DNA from: Actinomycetota bacterium
GTDB taxonomy: Bacteria; Actinomycetota; Acidimicrobiia; Acidimicrobiales; JAJPHE01
DNA: 32,642 nt
Direction: 5' to 3'
Assembly: GCA_021325435.1 (NCBI GenBank)
Contig: JAJPHE010000108.1
Coordinates: forward strand, 1-32,642
The number at the start of each line of letters is the position of its first letter. Position 1 is the first letter of the stretch. This document shows positions 24,958 to 32,642 of the stretch, piece by piece. A program made the translations under genes and the position numbers. The notes beneath the pieces are model-generated. The model searched no databases. It was given only the letters and a program-made list of their open reading frames with translations, and was not told the origin of the DNA.

Positions 24958-26543
24958 GCCAGGGCCACCAGGTCGAGCAGGTCGTCGCTCCAGTAGTCGA
25001 GGTCCCCGTCGGGCATGAGCAGCACCCGGTCGGGGGCGAGCTCGGAGACGAACCCCGAGTCGTGGCTGACGACGACCATGGTGCCGGGCCACGACGCCAA
25101 GGCCCGGCCCACCGCCTCGCGCGACGGAGGGTCGAGGTTGTTGGTGGGCTCGTCGAGCAGGAGGAGGTTGTGGCGCCCGGCCACCAGCTGGGTGAGGGCC
25201 AGCTTCGTCTTCTCCCCGCCCGACAGGGTGCCGGCGTCCTGGAACGCCTTCTCTCCGGTGAGGGCGAACATGCCGAGGAGGCTACGCAGGTCGACGTCGG
25301 GCGTCGCCCCCTGCTGGCGCAGGTGGGTGATGACGTCGAGCCCGGCGTGGATCCCCTCGTGCTCCTGGGCGTAGTAGCCCACCGACACGCCGGGGCCGAA
25401 GCGGACCTCGCCGGCGTCGGGCTGGGACTCGCCCGCCAGTATGCGCAGCAGGCTGGTCTTGCCGGCCCCGTTCAGCCCCATCACCAGCAGCCGCTCGGAC
25501 CGCTCCACCGCGAAGTCCAGCTCGGCGAACACCGGTGGGCCGCCGTAGGACTTGGTCAGGCCCTCGACGTCGATCACCGTGCGGGGGGCCCGGGGCGGCA
25601 CCGGGAAGCGCACGTTGTACCGGCGCTGCCGGCTCGGGGCGGCCACCAGGTTGGCCCGCATCTTCTCCACCTTGCGGTCGAGGGTCTTGGCCTTGCGGGC
25701 CCGCTTCTCGGTCTGGTGGCGCATGACGTCGGCCAGCGCCTTGAGGCGGCGCATCTCCCCCTGCTGGCGATCGGCCAGCCGGGCGTGGCGCTCCTCGTCG
25801 GCCCGGCGGGCCTCGAGGTACTGCGAGTAGGTGCCCCGGTAGTCGACGAGGGTCCCCTCGTCGAGGTGGACCACCCGGGTGATGGCCTCGTCGAGGAGGT
25901 GGAGGTCGTGACTGACGACGATGAGGGCGCCCCGGTAGCTGCGGAGGAAGCCCATCAGCCACGCCTTGGCGTCGGTGTCGAGATGGTTGGTGGGCTCGTC
26001 GAGCAGCAGCAGGTCGCTGCCGGCGAACAGGATGCGGGCCAGCTCCACCCGCCGGCGCTCGCCGCCGGAGAGCACGCCGACGGGCAGGTCGAGGCGGTCG
26101 GCCCGCAGGCCGAGGCCGGCGGCGATGCGGCGCACCTCGCCTTCGGCCGCGTAGCCGCCCTCCAGCCCGAAGCGCTCCTCGGCCCGGGCGAAGCGGCCCA
26201 CGTTGGCCGCCGACGGGTCCTCCTCCACGGCCAGGCGGAGCTTCTCCAGCTGGCGGGCGGCGGCGTCGACTCCCCGGCCGGACAGGACGTGGGACAGGGC
26301 GGTGGCGTCCACGTCCTCGCCCCGGATCCGGGGGTCCTGGGGCAGGTACCCGAGGGCGCCGCGGCGCAGCACCCGGCCGGAGGACGGAAGGGCCTCGCCG
26401 GCGAGAACCCGCAGCAGGCTGGTCTTGCCGGCCCCGTTCCGGCCGACCAGGCCGACCTTCTCCCCGCCGTGGACCGAGAAGGAGGCGTCGTCCAGGGTGA
26501 CGGCGCCGCCAACCTCCACGGTGAGCGACCGGGCCTCGAGCAT
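24954..26543 (-). CDS. ABC-F ATP-binding protein
   Basis: A 529-residue soluble protein with two ABC domains and no membrane segment. First domain: GRNGAGKTS, LSGGERRRVELARI and LLLDEPTNHLD. Second domain: GLNGAGKTS, LSGGEKTKLALTQL and LLLDEPTNNLD. The basic interdomain linker (RRLKALADVMRHQTEKRARK) is the P-site tRNA interaction motif region of ABC-F ribosome factors. Members act in translation or confer antibiotic resistance by ribosome protection. I choose ATG 26543 (MLEARSLTVEVGG), the family's typical opening; GTG 26573 would add ten residues. Confidence 0.92.
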   Translation of the reverse strand: MLEARSLTVEVGGAVTLDDASFSVHGGEKVGLVGRNGAGKTSLLRVLAGEALPSSGRVLRRGALGYLPQDPRIRGEDVDATALSHVLSGRGVDAAARQLEKLRLAVEEDPSAANVGRFARAEERFGLEGGYAAEGEVRRIAAGLGLRADRLDLPVGVLSGGERRRVELARILFAGSDLLLLDEPTNHLDTDAKAWLMGFLRSYRGALIVVSHDLHLLDEAITRVVHLDEGTLVDYRGTYSQYLEARRADEERHARLADRQQGEMRRLKALADVMRHQTEKRARKAKTLDRKVEKMRANLVAAPSRQRRYNVRFPVPPRAPRTVIDVEGLTKSYGGPPVFAELDFAVERSERLLVMGLNGAGKTSLLRILAGESQPDAGEVRFGPGVSVGYYAQEHEGIHAGLDVITHLRQQGATPDVDLRSLLGMFALTGEKAFQDAGTLSGGEKTKLALTQLVAGRHNLLLLDEPTNNLDPPSREAVGRALASWPGTMVVVSHDSGFVSELAPDRVLLMPDGDLDYWSDDLLDLVALA

Positions 26544-26597
26544 CCCCAGATGATCGCCGGGGACGACGCCCACGGCGAGCCGATTGCCGGGGGTGTC

Positions 26598-26603
26598 TAG
26601 CGT
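26598..26603 (+). promoter_or_regulatory. Possible -10 box of the plus-strand MFS gene
   Basis: TAGCGT lies 8 nt before GTG 26612, with no ribosome site between. Confidence 0.45.
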
Positions 26604-26611
26604 CGGGCCCC

Positions 26612-27823
26612 GTGGCGCGGCGCTGGCTGACCCGCAACCTGGTGGTGCTGTGCGCGGTGAGCCTCCTGCAGGACGCGGCCAGCGAGCTGCTCTACCCGGT
26701 GCTGCCGATTTTCCTGACCGTCACCCTGGGGGCGCCGGTGGCGGTGGTCGGCGCCGTCGAGGGGCTGGCCGAGGGGGTGGCCTCGGTCACCAAGGTCGTC
26801 GCCGGCCGGATGGCCGACTCCTTCCGCCGCCGCGCGCTGGTCGCCGCCGGCTACGGGCTGGCCGCGGTGGGCAAGGCGGTGGTGGCCTCGGCCACGGTGT
26901 GGCCGACCGTGCTGGCCGGGCGGTCGATGGACCGGGTCGGCAAGGGGATCCGGGGCGCCCCCCGCGACGCCCTACTGGTCGAGGGCATCCCGCCGTCGGC
27001 GAGGGGCCGGGCCTTCGGCCTGCACCGGGCGGCCGACACCGGCGGGGCGGTCATCGGGCCGCTCATCGGGCTGGCCGCCTACGAGGCGCTGCACCATCAC
27101 ATCCGGCCCCTGCTCTACGTGGCCCTGGTGCCGGCGGCGGCCAGCACCGCCCTGGTGGCGGCGGTGCGCGAGCCGCGCCGGTCGCCCGAACCCCGCCGGT
27201 CCCCCGAGCCGCACGGCCCGGGCGTCCGGTCGGCGCTGTCACCGCTGGGTCCCCGCTACCGGCGGGTCGTCGCCGTGCTGGGGTTGATCAGCCTGGTGAA
27301 CTTCCCCGACGCCCTCCTCCTGCTGCGGGTGAAGGCGCTGGGCTACACGCTGGTCGGGGTGATCCTCGTCTACGTGGCCTACAACCTGTCCTACGCGGCG
27401 TTGAGCTACCCCGCCGGCAGCTTGTCCGACCGGGTGTCGCCGCCGCTGGTGTTCGCCGCCGGGCTGGTGTGCTTCGCCGCCGGTTACCTGGGGCTCGGAC
27501 TGGCCAACTCGCGCCGGTGGGTGTGGCCGGTCATGGTCCTCTACGGCGGGTTCAACGCCTGCACCGACGGGGTCGGCAAGGCGTGGGTCAGCGGCCTGGT
27601 CGACCGGGCCCACCAGGGACGGGCCCAGGGGCTGTACCAAGGGGTGATCGGCGGCGGGGTCCTCGCCGCCGGGCTGTGGGCCGGCCTGGCGTGGGGTCGC
27701 TCGGGACGGGTTCCGCTGCTGGTGTCGGGGGCGGTCGCCCTGGCCGGCGCGGTGGGCCTGGTGGCCGGGGCGGGCCGGCTGGCGCCCAGCGGGCCGGACG
27801 CGCCTATCCCCGTATCGCGGTGA
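26612..27823 (+). CDS. MFS transporter
   Basis: A 403-residue protein with about 11-12 membrane helices, from a GTG start. The motif MDRVGKGIRGAPRDALL after helix 4 marks a distinct MFS group that I know only as predicted transporters of unknown substrate. The central cytoplasmic loop has a short repeat (RRSPEP twice). A second conserved stretch FNACTDGVGKAWVSGLVD mirrors the first in the second half. It is divergent from the ABC-F gene; the starts are 68 nt apart. Confidence 0.9.
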   Translation: MARRWLTRNLVVLCAVSLLQDAASELLYPVLPIFLTVTLGAPVAVVGAVEGLAEGVASVTKVVAGRMADSFRRRALVAAGYGLAAVGKAVVASATVWPTVLAGRSMDRVGKGIRGAPRDALLVEGIPPSARGRAFGLHRAADTGGAVIGPLIGLAAYEALHHHIRPLLYVALVPAAASTALVAAVREPRRSPEPRRSPEPHGPGVRSALSPLGPRYRRVVAVLGLISLVNFPDALLLLRVKALGYTLVGVILVYVAYNLSYAALSYPAGSLSDRVSPPLVFAAGLVCFAAGYLGLGLANSRRWVWPVMVLYGGFNACTDGVGKAWVSGLVDRAHQGRAQGLYQGVIGGGVLAAGLWAGLAWGRSGRVPLLVSGAVALAGAVGLVAGAGRLAPSGPDAPIPVSR

Positions 27824-27879
27824 CGATTCGAGTAAGAAATCCGGTTGGACCGTTCCGCCCGATCGGCGCCGGAGGTTGG

Positions 27880-28035
27880 ATGCCACAGAAGCTGGTGGTC
27901 TGGGGAGGGGTGGCGCTCGTCGTCTTCTACCTGGTGGCCGCCCCCCAGATGGCGGCCTCGACCGTCAAGCACGCCGGCGTCGGCCTCGGCCACATGCTCC
28001 ACCAGGTGTCGGTCTTCCTGAAGTCGCTGGTCTGA
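27880..28035 (+). CDS. Small single-helix membrane protein
   Basis: A 51-residue protein, ATG with a perfect GGAGG 4 nt upstream. It has one membrane segment (KLVVWGGVALVVFYLVAAPQ) followed by an amphipathic segment (GVGLGHMLHQVSVFLKSLV). It lies 4 nt before the PH-domain gene, so they form one transcriptional unit. No function is recognised. Confidence 0.7.
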   Translation: MPQKLVVWGGVALVVFYLVAAPQMAASTVKHAGVGLGHMLHQVSVFLKSLV

Positions 28036-28039
28036 CGGG

Positions 28040-28546
28040 TTGCGAGCCGACGGCTACCTGCTCCCCGCCGAGCGGAAGGTCGTCGCCGTCCGCCGCCACC
28101 CGGCCATGATGGGCCGGCGGGCCCTGGCCGCCTTCGCCGCCGTGCTGGTCGCCGCGGCCGTCCACGATCACCTGCCGCCCCGCGACCCGCTGGCCACGGT
28201 GGTGTGGATCGCCGCCCTGGCGGTGGTGGCCCGTCTCGTCTGGCGGGCCCTCGAGTGGAACAGCGAGCGGTTCGTGGTCACCGACCAGCGGGTGATGCTG
28301 ATCACCGGGCTGACCACCCGGCGGGTGGCCATGCTGCCGCTGCGCAAGGTGACCGACATGACCTACAAGCGGTCCCCCACCGGCCGGCTGTTCGGCTTCG
28401 GCGAGTTCGTCATGGAGTCGGCCGGCAACTCGCAGGGGCTGCGCCGGGTCGAATACGTCCCCGAGCCCGACCGGATCTACCTGGCCGTGTCGCGCCTGGT
28501 GTTCGGGGAGGACGCCGTCACCGACCGCCCCGGCGACGAGCTCTAG
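28040..28546 (+). CDS. Bacterial PH-domain (bPH2/YdbT-like) membrane protein
   Basis: A 168-residue protein. Two membrane helices (RALAAFAAVLVAAAV and ATVVWIAALAVVARLVW) precede a bPH2 domain with ERFVVTDQRVMLITGLTTRR and PLRKVTDMTYKRSPTGRLFG. These domains bind lipids or form oligomers, and the role is generally unknown. TTG 28040 follows the previous stop by 4 nt and is the only start that keeps both helices. The last 29 bases overlap the end of the convergent methyltransferase gene. Confidence 0.87.
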   Translation: MRADGYLLPAERKVVAVRRHPAMMGRRALAAFAAVLVAAAVHDHLPPRDPLATVVWIAALAVVARLVWRALEWNSERFVVTDQRVMLITGLTTRRVAMLPLRKVTDMTYKRSPTGRLFGFGEFVMESAGNSQGLRRVEYVPEPDRIYLAVSRLVFGEDAVTDRPGDEL

Positions 28547-29930
28547 CCACCCGCCCCTGGGCGTGGCCGCGCAGGGCGTCGGGGGCGGCGTCGGAGAGCA
28601 GCTCGACGACGTCGGCGATCGGGCGGCCCCGGCCCCACACGGCCCGGAGGGCGGCGTCGGCCGGCGTCCCCGGCGTCGGCAGGTCGGTCGTGAGCACCAC
28701 CAAAGGTGACTGCCGGCGGGCCTGGGCCAGCACCGCCGCCTTGCCCAGCGTCCGCCACAGCACCTCGGCCCGCCGCAGCCCCGGGCGGTTGGTGGTGAAA
28801 CCGCCGGCCACCTCGAACAACCACTCGCGCCCGGCCCCGTCCACCGCCGCGAACGACACGTCGACCCCCTCGGGCAGCTTCACGTCGCCGCGGATGTCGG
28901 AGAAGCCGCACTCCTTCAGCATCAGCTCGGCCAGGTCCTTGGCCGCCGTCCCCTCCGACACCGCCGCCGCCCGCAGGTCGGGCTCCGAGGCGGTCGTGCG
29001 GCGCCCGGGCCACAGGGAGACGGGGCGGTCGCGCAGGGCGGGCGGCCCGGCGGCGAGGCGGGCCCACTCGCGCTCCACCCGGGCGGCGGCCGCCTCCACG
29101 TAGGCGGGGTCGGTGTCGTAGCCGGCGAAGTGACGGCCGGTGCGCAGGGCGGCCACGGCCGTGGTACCCGAGCCCATGAACGGGTCGAGGACCAAATCGC
29201 CCCGGTAGGTGTACAGGTGGATGAGGCGCTCGGGCAGCTCCACCGGAAACGGAGCGGGGTGCCCCACCCGGGTGGCGCTCTCCGCCGGCAGCTCCCACAC
29301 GTCCGTGGTCGCCTCCATGAACTCGTCGCGGGAGATGGTCGCCTCCGCCGGCAGGCCCTGGGACTGCCGGGCCCGGGGCGCCACCGCCCGGTCGAAGCGG
29401 CCCTTGCTGGCGATGACCACCCGCTCGGTCAGGTCGCGCAGCACCGGGTTGCCCGGGCGCTGGAACGTTCCCCACGCGCACGACCCGGTAGCGCCCCGCG
29501 CCTTCTGCCACACCACCTCGCCCCGCAGGAGCAGCCGCAGGCGGTCCTGGAGGATGCCGGTCACGTCGGCCGACAGGGACCGGTACGGCTTGCGGCCCAG
29601 GTTGGCCACGTTGACGGCGAGCCGGCCTCCGGGCTCGAGCGTGCGGACGCACTCGGCGAACACGTCCTCGAGCATGGCCAGGTAGTCGAGATAGGTGGCG
29701 GGCACGTCGCCGACCCCGAGCGCCTCCTCGTACTCCTTGCCGGCGAAGTACGGCGGCGACGTGACGACCAGGGCGACCGACGCGTCGGGAACCTCGTCCA
29801 TGCGCCGGGCGTCCCCGCACACGATGCGGTCGATGTCCTTGGTCGGGCAGACCTCGGAGTCCTCCGACACCTCCGGCCCGGTGAAGCGGGCGTAGAAGCC
29901 GGACGCGTCGTGGCTCTCGCGCCGCGACAC
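28518..29930 (-). CDS. Beta-class DNA methyltransferase (N4-C or N6-A) with C-terminal domain
   Basis: About 470 residues. Motif IV TSPPY (57-61) comes before motif I DPFMGSGTT (249-257), the beta-class order. It would methylate an exocyclic amino group (N6-adenine or N4-cytosine); the recognition sequence is unknown. The C-terminal ~150 residues form a separate domain (GVDVSFAAVDGAGREWLFEV) that looks like a PD-(D/E)xK nuclease core with Asp357 and Glu373, but with Ala where Lys is expected. No restriction gene is nearby. Start choice is uncertain: GTG 29930 begins just before a conserved-looking segment (SGFYARFTGPEVSEDSE). TTG 29972 has an AAAGGA site and ATG 30062 has a TACCTT box 8 nt upstream, but codon use before 29930 is unlike the gene. 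Confidence 0.88.
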   Translation of the reverse strand: MSRRESHDASGFYARFTGPEVSEDSEVCPTKDIDRIVCGDARRMDEVPDASVALVVTSPPYFAGKEYEEALGVGDVPATYLDYLAMLEDVFAECVRTLEPGGRLAVNVANLGRKPYRSLSADVTGILQDRLRLLLRGEVVWQKARGATGSCAWGTFQRPGNPVLRDLTERVVIASKGRFDRAVAPRARQSQGLPAEATISRDEFMEATTDVWELPAESATRVGHPAPFPVELPERLIHLYTYRGDLVLDPFMGSGTTAVAALRTGRHFAGYDTDPAYVEAAAARVEREWARLAAGPPALRDRPVSLWPGRRTTASEPDLRAAAVSEGTAAKDLAELMLKECGFSDIRGDVKLPEGVDVSFAAVDGAGREWLFEVAGGFTTNRPGLRRAEVLWRTLGKAAVLAQARRQSPLVVLTTDLPTPGTPADAALRAVWGRGRPIADVVELLSDAAPDALRGHAQGRVARARRRGGR

Positions 29931-30100
29931 CCCGAAGGTCGAGGTTGCCGTCGGTCGTCGTCTGACGGCCAACCGGGATCCTTTCCGGCTCGCGGTCGCG
30001 GGCCCGCCGTTCATGCTACGGGTCGGGGCGTCGGCGTCAGCGTTTACCCAGAGAGCGCTCATCGCCCCGGAAGGTAACGACCGGTTGCGACAGCGCTACC

Positions 30101-30114
30101 CCGACAGCCGTCGG
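30101..30114 (-). terminator. Weak hairpin after the hydrolase gene
   Basis: CCGAC/GTCGG, a 5-bp stem with a tetraloop, 5 nt past the hydrolase stop on the minus strand. A short stem and no U-tract. Confidence 0.25.
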
Positions 30115-30118
30115 CCGG

Positions 30119-31147
30119 CTAGCTCCGTTGGCCGGTGACCGACCGGTCGGGCTCGGTCTCCGCTGGCTGGTCCCGCAGGTCGACGACGTCGGGCCGGCCC
30201 CGGGCCGACACCAGCAGGTCCACCAACAGGTCGGGCGCCTCCCAGGGCAGCATGTGGCCGGCGTCGGGCACCATGGTCAGCCGGGCCCCGGGGATCAGCT
30301 CGGCCAACCGGCGGCTGCGGGCCGGAGGGGTGAGCCGGTCGTGGGTTCCGCACACCACCGTCACCGGCAGGTCCAGCTCGGCCAGGCCGGCCGTGAAGTC
30401 CATGCCCTGCATGGCCCGGAGGCACCCCACCCGGGTCACCCGGTCGCTGGACGCCAGGGTCTGGCGGGCCGAGTGGAGGTGGGACAGAGCCGGCTGTCGC
30501 CCGCAGCTGCCCCGCACCATGAACGGCCCGAGGCGCGGTCGGGCGGCGGCCAGTTCCGGCACCGGGCTGCCCAGCAGCCGGGCGGCGAGGCGGTCGGCCG
30601 CCTGGCCCCGGGTGAGACCGTCGCAGGCCGTCGACACCAGCACCACGGCGGTGACCCGCTCAGCCACGGTGGCCGGGTCGGTGAGCGCCAGGGCCTGGGC
30701 TGTCATCCCGCCCATCGAGTGGCCCGCCAGCACCGCGTCGCGGGCGTCGAAATGGCGGAGCACGGTGGCCAGGTCGGAGGCCAGCAGCTCGAGGGACACT
30801 TCCGACTCGCCGGGCAGCGAGTCGCCGTGGCCCCGGTGGTCGTAGAGGATCACCCGGTCGCCCCGGCTCACCAGTCTGCGGGCCACCGGCCCCCAGACCC
30901 GACGGTCCTGGGTCCATCCGTGGGCGAGCACGTAGGTGTCGGGCCCGTCGCCCGCCACAGTGACGGCCAGCTTGGCCCCGTCGTCGGTGCCGATGCGGTG
31001 CTCGTCGCCGTCGGGCAGGCACAGCGGCTCGCCGCCGGTGGGGTCGGGGGCCGCCGCCCAGCGCCGGGTGGTGGCCGCCCCGGCGGCAACCGCCGCCGCG
31101 CCGAGGAACCCGGCTCCGGCGGCCAGCAGGGTCGTGGTGCGCGCCAT
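30119..31147 (-). CDS. Alpha/beta-hydrolase with N-terminal membrane or signal segment
   Basis: A 342-residue protein. Residues ~5-25 are hydrophobic (a signal or anchor; GAGFLGAAAVAAGAATTRRW), followed by an alpha/beta-hydrolase domain. The nucleophile is S144 (AGHSMGG), the acid is the Asp of CGTHDRLTPP, and the base is the His of DAGHMLPWEAP. The oxyanion HG is in LAHGWTQD. This looks like an esterase or lipase; the substrate is unknown. Its ribosome site GGAGGTGA overlaps the stop of the upstream SDR gene, so the two are one operon. The family is common in lipid-rich actinobacteria. Confidence 0.9.
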   Translation of the reverse strand: MARTTTLLAAGAGFLGAAAVAAGAATTRRWAAAPDPTGGEPLCLPDGDEHRIGTDDGAKLAVTVAGDGPDTYVLAHGWTQDRRVWGPVARRLVSRGDRVILYDHRGHGDSLPGESEVSLELLASDLATVLRHFDARDAVLAGHSMGGMTAQALALTDPATVAERVTAVVLVSTACDGLTRGQAADRLAARLLGSPVPELAAARPRLGPFMVRGSCGRQPALSHLHSARQTLASSDRVTRVGCLRAMQGMDFTAGLAELDLPVTVVCGTHDRLTPPARSRRLAELIPGARLTMVPDAGHMLPWEAPDLLVDLLVSARGRPDVVDLRDQPAETEPDRSVTGQRS

Positions 31148-31149
31148 CC

Positions 31150-31977
31150 TCACCTCCCGAGCAGCCGAGATCGGAACAACCGGTCGATCACCGCCGTGGG
31201 CAGTACCCGGTGGGCGACCCAGCCGAACCGGGCCTCGATGCCGACGGGGACCACCGGCCGGTTGCGCCGCACGGCGTCGAGGATGGCGGCGGCCACCGCC
31301 TCGGGCGGGTGGCCCCGGCGGAACACCTTCTTTGTCTGTTCGACGTTGTCGGGCTCGGCCCGATCGCCGCGAAAGCGCGTCCGCTCGATGATCGGCGTGT
31401 TGATCACCCCCGGGCACACGGCCGACACGCCCACTCCCGAGTGATGCCAGTCGGCCCGCAGGCTGCGTGACAGGGCGAGGACGGCGGCCTTGGTGGTGAC
31501 ATAGGCGGGCTCGGTCGGGGTCCAGGCGTAGGCGAGGCCGGAGGAGACGTTGACCACGTGGCCCCGGCCCCGCTCGACCATGCCCGGCCCGAAGGCGTGG
31601 CAGCCGTGGACAACCCCCATGAGGTTGATGCCGACGATCCAGTCCCAGTCCTCGAGCCCGGTGGCGAGGAAGCGGCCGCTCATGCCCACCCCGGCGTTGT
31701 TGACCAGCACGTCGGGGACCCCGTGCTCGGCCCGCACCTTCTCGGCCAGGGCGAAGACGGCCTGGCGGTCGGCGACGTCGACGGCGAAAGCGGCGGCTTC
31801 GGGACCCCGCTCGGCACAGGCGGCCGCCGTCTTCTCGGCCGCCTCGACGTCGATGTCGGCACCCAGCACCCGACTGCCGGCGGCGGCGAAGGCCAGGGCG
31901 GTGGCCCGTCCGATGCCGCTGCCGGCCCCGGTCACCAGGGCCAGGGCGCCGCCCAGCTCGGTCGTTCGTCGTGGCAT
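31150..31977 (-). CDS. Short-chain dehydrogenase/reductase
   Basis: A 275-residue classical SDR. Cofactor motif TGAGSGIG (16-23), D41 after the second strand (favouring NAD(H)), NNAG (93-96), catalytic S145/S146 and Y159xxxK163 (YVTTK). The C-terminal region (AVAAAILDAVRRNRPVVPVG) resembles mycobacterial-type SDRs acting on hydrophobic alcohols or ketones; the substrate is not known. ATG with GGGGGA 4 nt upstream. It is the first gene of a two-gene operon with the alpha/beta-hydrolase 2 nt downstream. Confidence 0.93.
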   Translation of the reverse strand: MPRRTTELGGALALVTGAGSGIGRATALAFAAAGSRVLGADIDVEAAEKTAAACAERGPEAAAFAVDVADRQAVFALAEKVRAEHGVPDVLVNNAGVGMSGRFLATGLEDWDWIVGINLMGVVHGCHAFGPGMVERGRGHVVNVSSGLAYAWTPTEPAYVTTKAAVLALSRSLRADWHHSGVGVSAVCPGVINTPIIERTRFRGDRAEPDNVEQTKKVFRRGHPPEAVAAAILDAVRRNRPVVPVGIEARFGWVAHRVLPTAVIDRLFRSRLLGR

Positions 31978-32041
31978 CGATCCCCCAGAAATCGGTGTGG
32001 TGCACGAACGTGAGAGACAAAGGCTACCGGCCGTCCCCGTA

Positions 32042-32060
32042 GGCCGCTAAAGCCGCGGCC
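32042..32060 (-). terminator. Hairpin after the PNPOx-fold gene
   Basis: A perfect 6-bp stem GGCCGC/GCGGCC with a 7-nt loop lies 15 nt past the stop of the minus-strand gene. No U-tract follows the stem. Confidence 0.4.
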
Positions 32061-32075
32061 CGGCGCGGTGTTCTC

Positions 32076-32483
32076 TTACCGCTGTTCGTCGACGTCGTGG
32101 CGGATCCGCCGGCCGCTGACCAGCTCGGCCCGGATCGACACCAACCGGTCGCGCTCGCCGGGCGCCCACGCCCGCACCCGGGCCTTGTCGTCGCCCTCCG
32201 GCACCACCTCGGCCCGACCGACCACCAGGACGCTCCACCCCTCGTGGGAGAAGCTGTCGAACCAGTCGGTCTCGAAGGCCACCACGGCGCCGGAGACGGC
32301 GACGGCCAGCTTGGTGCCCTCGCCCGTGCGGAACAGGACCTGGTCGCCGTCCACCGCGTAGTTCACCGGGAAGATGGCCGGCAGCGACCCCACCGACACC
32401 CCCACCCGGCCGACATGCTGGCTGGCCAGCAGGCGCAGGCATTCGGCTTGGTCCAGAAGCTCCAACCCGCCGTCAATGAGCAC
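32076..32483 (-). CDS. Pyridoxamine-5'-phosphate-oxidase-fold flavin-binding protein
   Basis: A 135-residue split-barrel protein. LLASQHVGRVGVSVGSLPAI, FPVNYAVDGDQVLFRTGEGT and AVVAFETDWFD match the pyridox_ox_2 group that binds FMN or F420. GTG 32483 is chosen because GGAGG lies 8 nt upstream and it gives the usual domain length; the frame continues open upstream to the window edge without extra homology. Actinobacterial members include F420-dependent reductases and oxidative-stress proteins. The substrate is unknown. Confidence 0.88.
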   Translation of the reverse strand: MLIDGGLELLDQAECLRLLASQHVGRVGVSVGSLPAIFPVNYAVDGDQVLFRTGEGTKLAVAVSGAVVAFETDWFDSFSHEGWSVLVVGRAEVVPEGDDKARVRAWAPGERDRLVSIRAELVSGRRIRHDVDEQR

Positions 32484-32553
32484 GGCGCCCACCTCCCCCC
32501 ACCAACCCTGGGGCACGGGGGACGGCGGCACCAGGGACCTAAAGAGGATCGCG

Positions 32554-32560
32554 TAATATA
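32554..32560. promoter_or_regulatory. Divergent promoter core
   Basis: The most AT-rich patch at this end. It reads TAATAT on the plus strand (32554-32559) and TATATT on the minus strand (32560-32555), near-consensus -10 elements for both directions. The minus one would give a leader of about 65 nt with the GGAGG site before GTG 32483. Clear -35 boxes are not seen. Confidence 0.45.
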
Positions 32561-32586
32561 CCGCTGGTGTGTGGGACAGTGGTGTG

Positions 32587-32642
32587 ATGGTTACTTCCCC
32601 AACTTCGGCGGCTGCCGGTACTAGACCGGCGAAGGTGCCCAA
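32587..32642 (+). CDS. Start of a divergent reading frame (truncated at window edge)
   Basis: ATG 32587 opens 18 codons (MVTSPTSAAAGTRPAKVP) that run off the window without a stop. A TAATAT box lies 27 nt upstream. The stretch is too short to identify and no strong ribosome site is present. Confidence 0.35.
   Translation, partial: MVTSPTSAAAGTRPAKVP

Noticed and set aside
29931-30062. N-terminal extension of the methyltransferase to ATG 30062
   Set aside because: The in-frame codons use many A/T third positions (AGA, CGA, AAA, GCA), unlike the gene body. It is kept only as an alternative start.

Overview
The window is high-GC actinobacterial chromosome with very strong G/C third-position preference. 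Three things point to the phylum: the FHA/PstP/PbpA/PknB–TrpG–DUF881–CrgA cluster, which has the same relative gene order and orientation as the mycobacterial oriC-side locus; a homologue of the mycothiol-dependent nitroreductase; and many start codons sitting 6-12 nt behind a TAnnnT box, as in leaderless actinobacterial transcripts. The locus lacks rodA and pknA and the FhaA is short, so a deep-branching, non-mycobacterial lineage such as Acidimicrobiia is plausible. That placement is inference.

Layout. Positions 1-1441 hold the end of larC, a DsbA-fold nitroreductase-like protein and a small protein resembling a histidine-kinase dimerisation helix. Positions 1566-4182 hold a PAS-GGDEF-EAL cyclic-di-GMP protein and a TetR regulator. 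Positions 4510-6447 encode a zinc-ribbon protein with a nearly 290-residue Ala/Glu/Lys helix that I do not recognise, followed by a tRNA-Leu(CAG). Positions 6705-14100 are the cell-wall and division signalling cluster: fhaA, fhaB, pstP, pbpA and pknB on the plus strand, convergent trpG/pabA and a DUF881 gene, and divergent crgA. An intergenic stretch of about 340 bases follows, with an inverted pair of DnaA-box-like sites and two hairpins.

Positions 14438-17040 hold a thiolase and a PaaI-type thioesterase that diverge from a shared palindromic operator, then a ComF-like phosphoribosyltransferase. Positions 16983-26543 are almost continuously minus strand. Read in transcription order they are an ABC-F ATPase, a carboxymuconolactone-decarboxylase-fold protein, a MarR regulator with an MFS exporter, an ECF-type importer (membrane S-like domain fused to an ATPase, a second ATPase, EcfT), a cation diffusion facilitator, and a second receptor Ser/Thr kinase with a MurJ/MviN-type ectodomain. 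Positions 26612-28546 are plus strand: an MFS transporter, a 51-residue membrane protein and a bacterial PH-domain protein. Positions 28518-32483 are minus strand: a beta-class DNA methyltransferase with an unusual C-terminal domain, an SDR plus alpha/beta-hydrolase pair, and a pyridoxamine-phosphate-oxidase-fold protein. A truncated divergent reading frame may start at the right edge.

How the genes work together. PknB (PASTA sensor) and PstP are the opposing kinase and phosphatase, FhaA and FhaB read phosphothreonine, and PbpA and CrgA act on septal or cell-wall synthesis. The second kinase sits at the end of the transporter run and is inferred to respond to an extracytoplasmic ligand. The most unusual items are the zinc-ribbon/long-helix protein, the S–A fused ECF system coupled to a CDF exporter, the free-standing kinase with the MurJ-type ectodomain, and the methyltransferase with its C-terminal domain. 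No CRISPR array, insertion sequence or prophage was seen.
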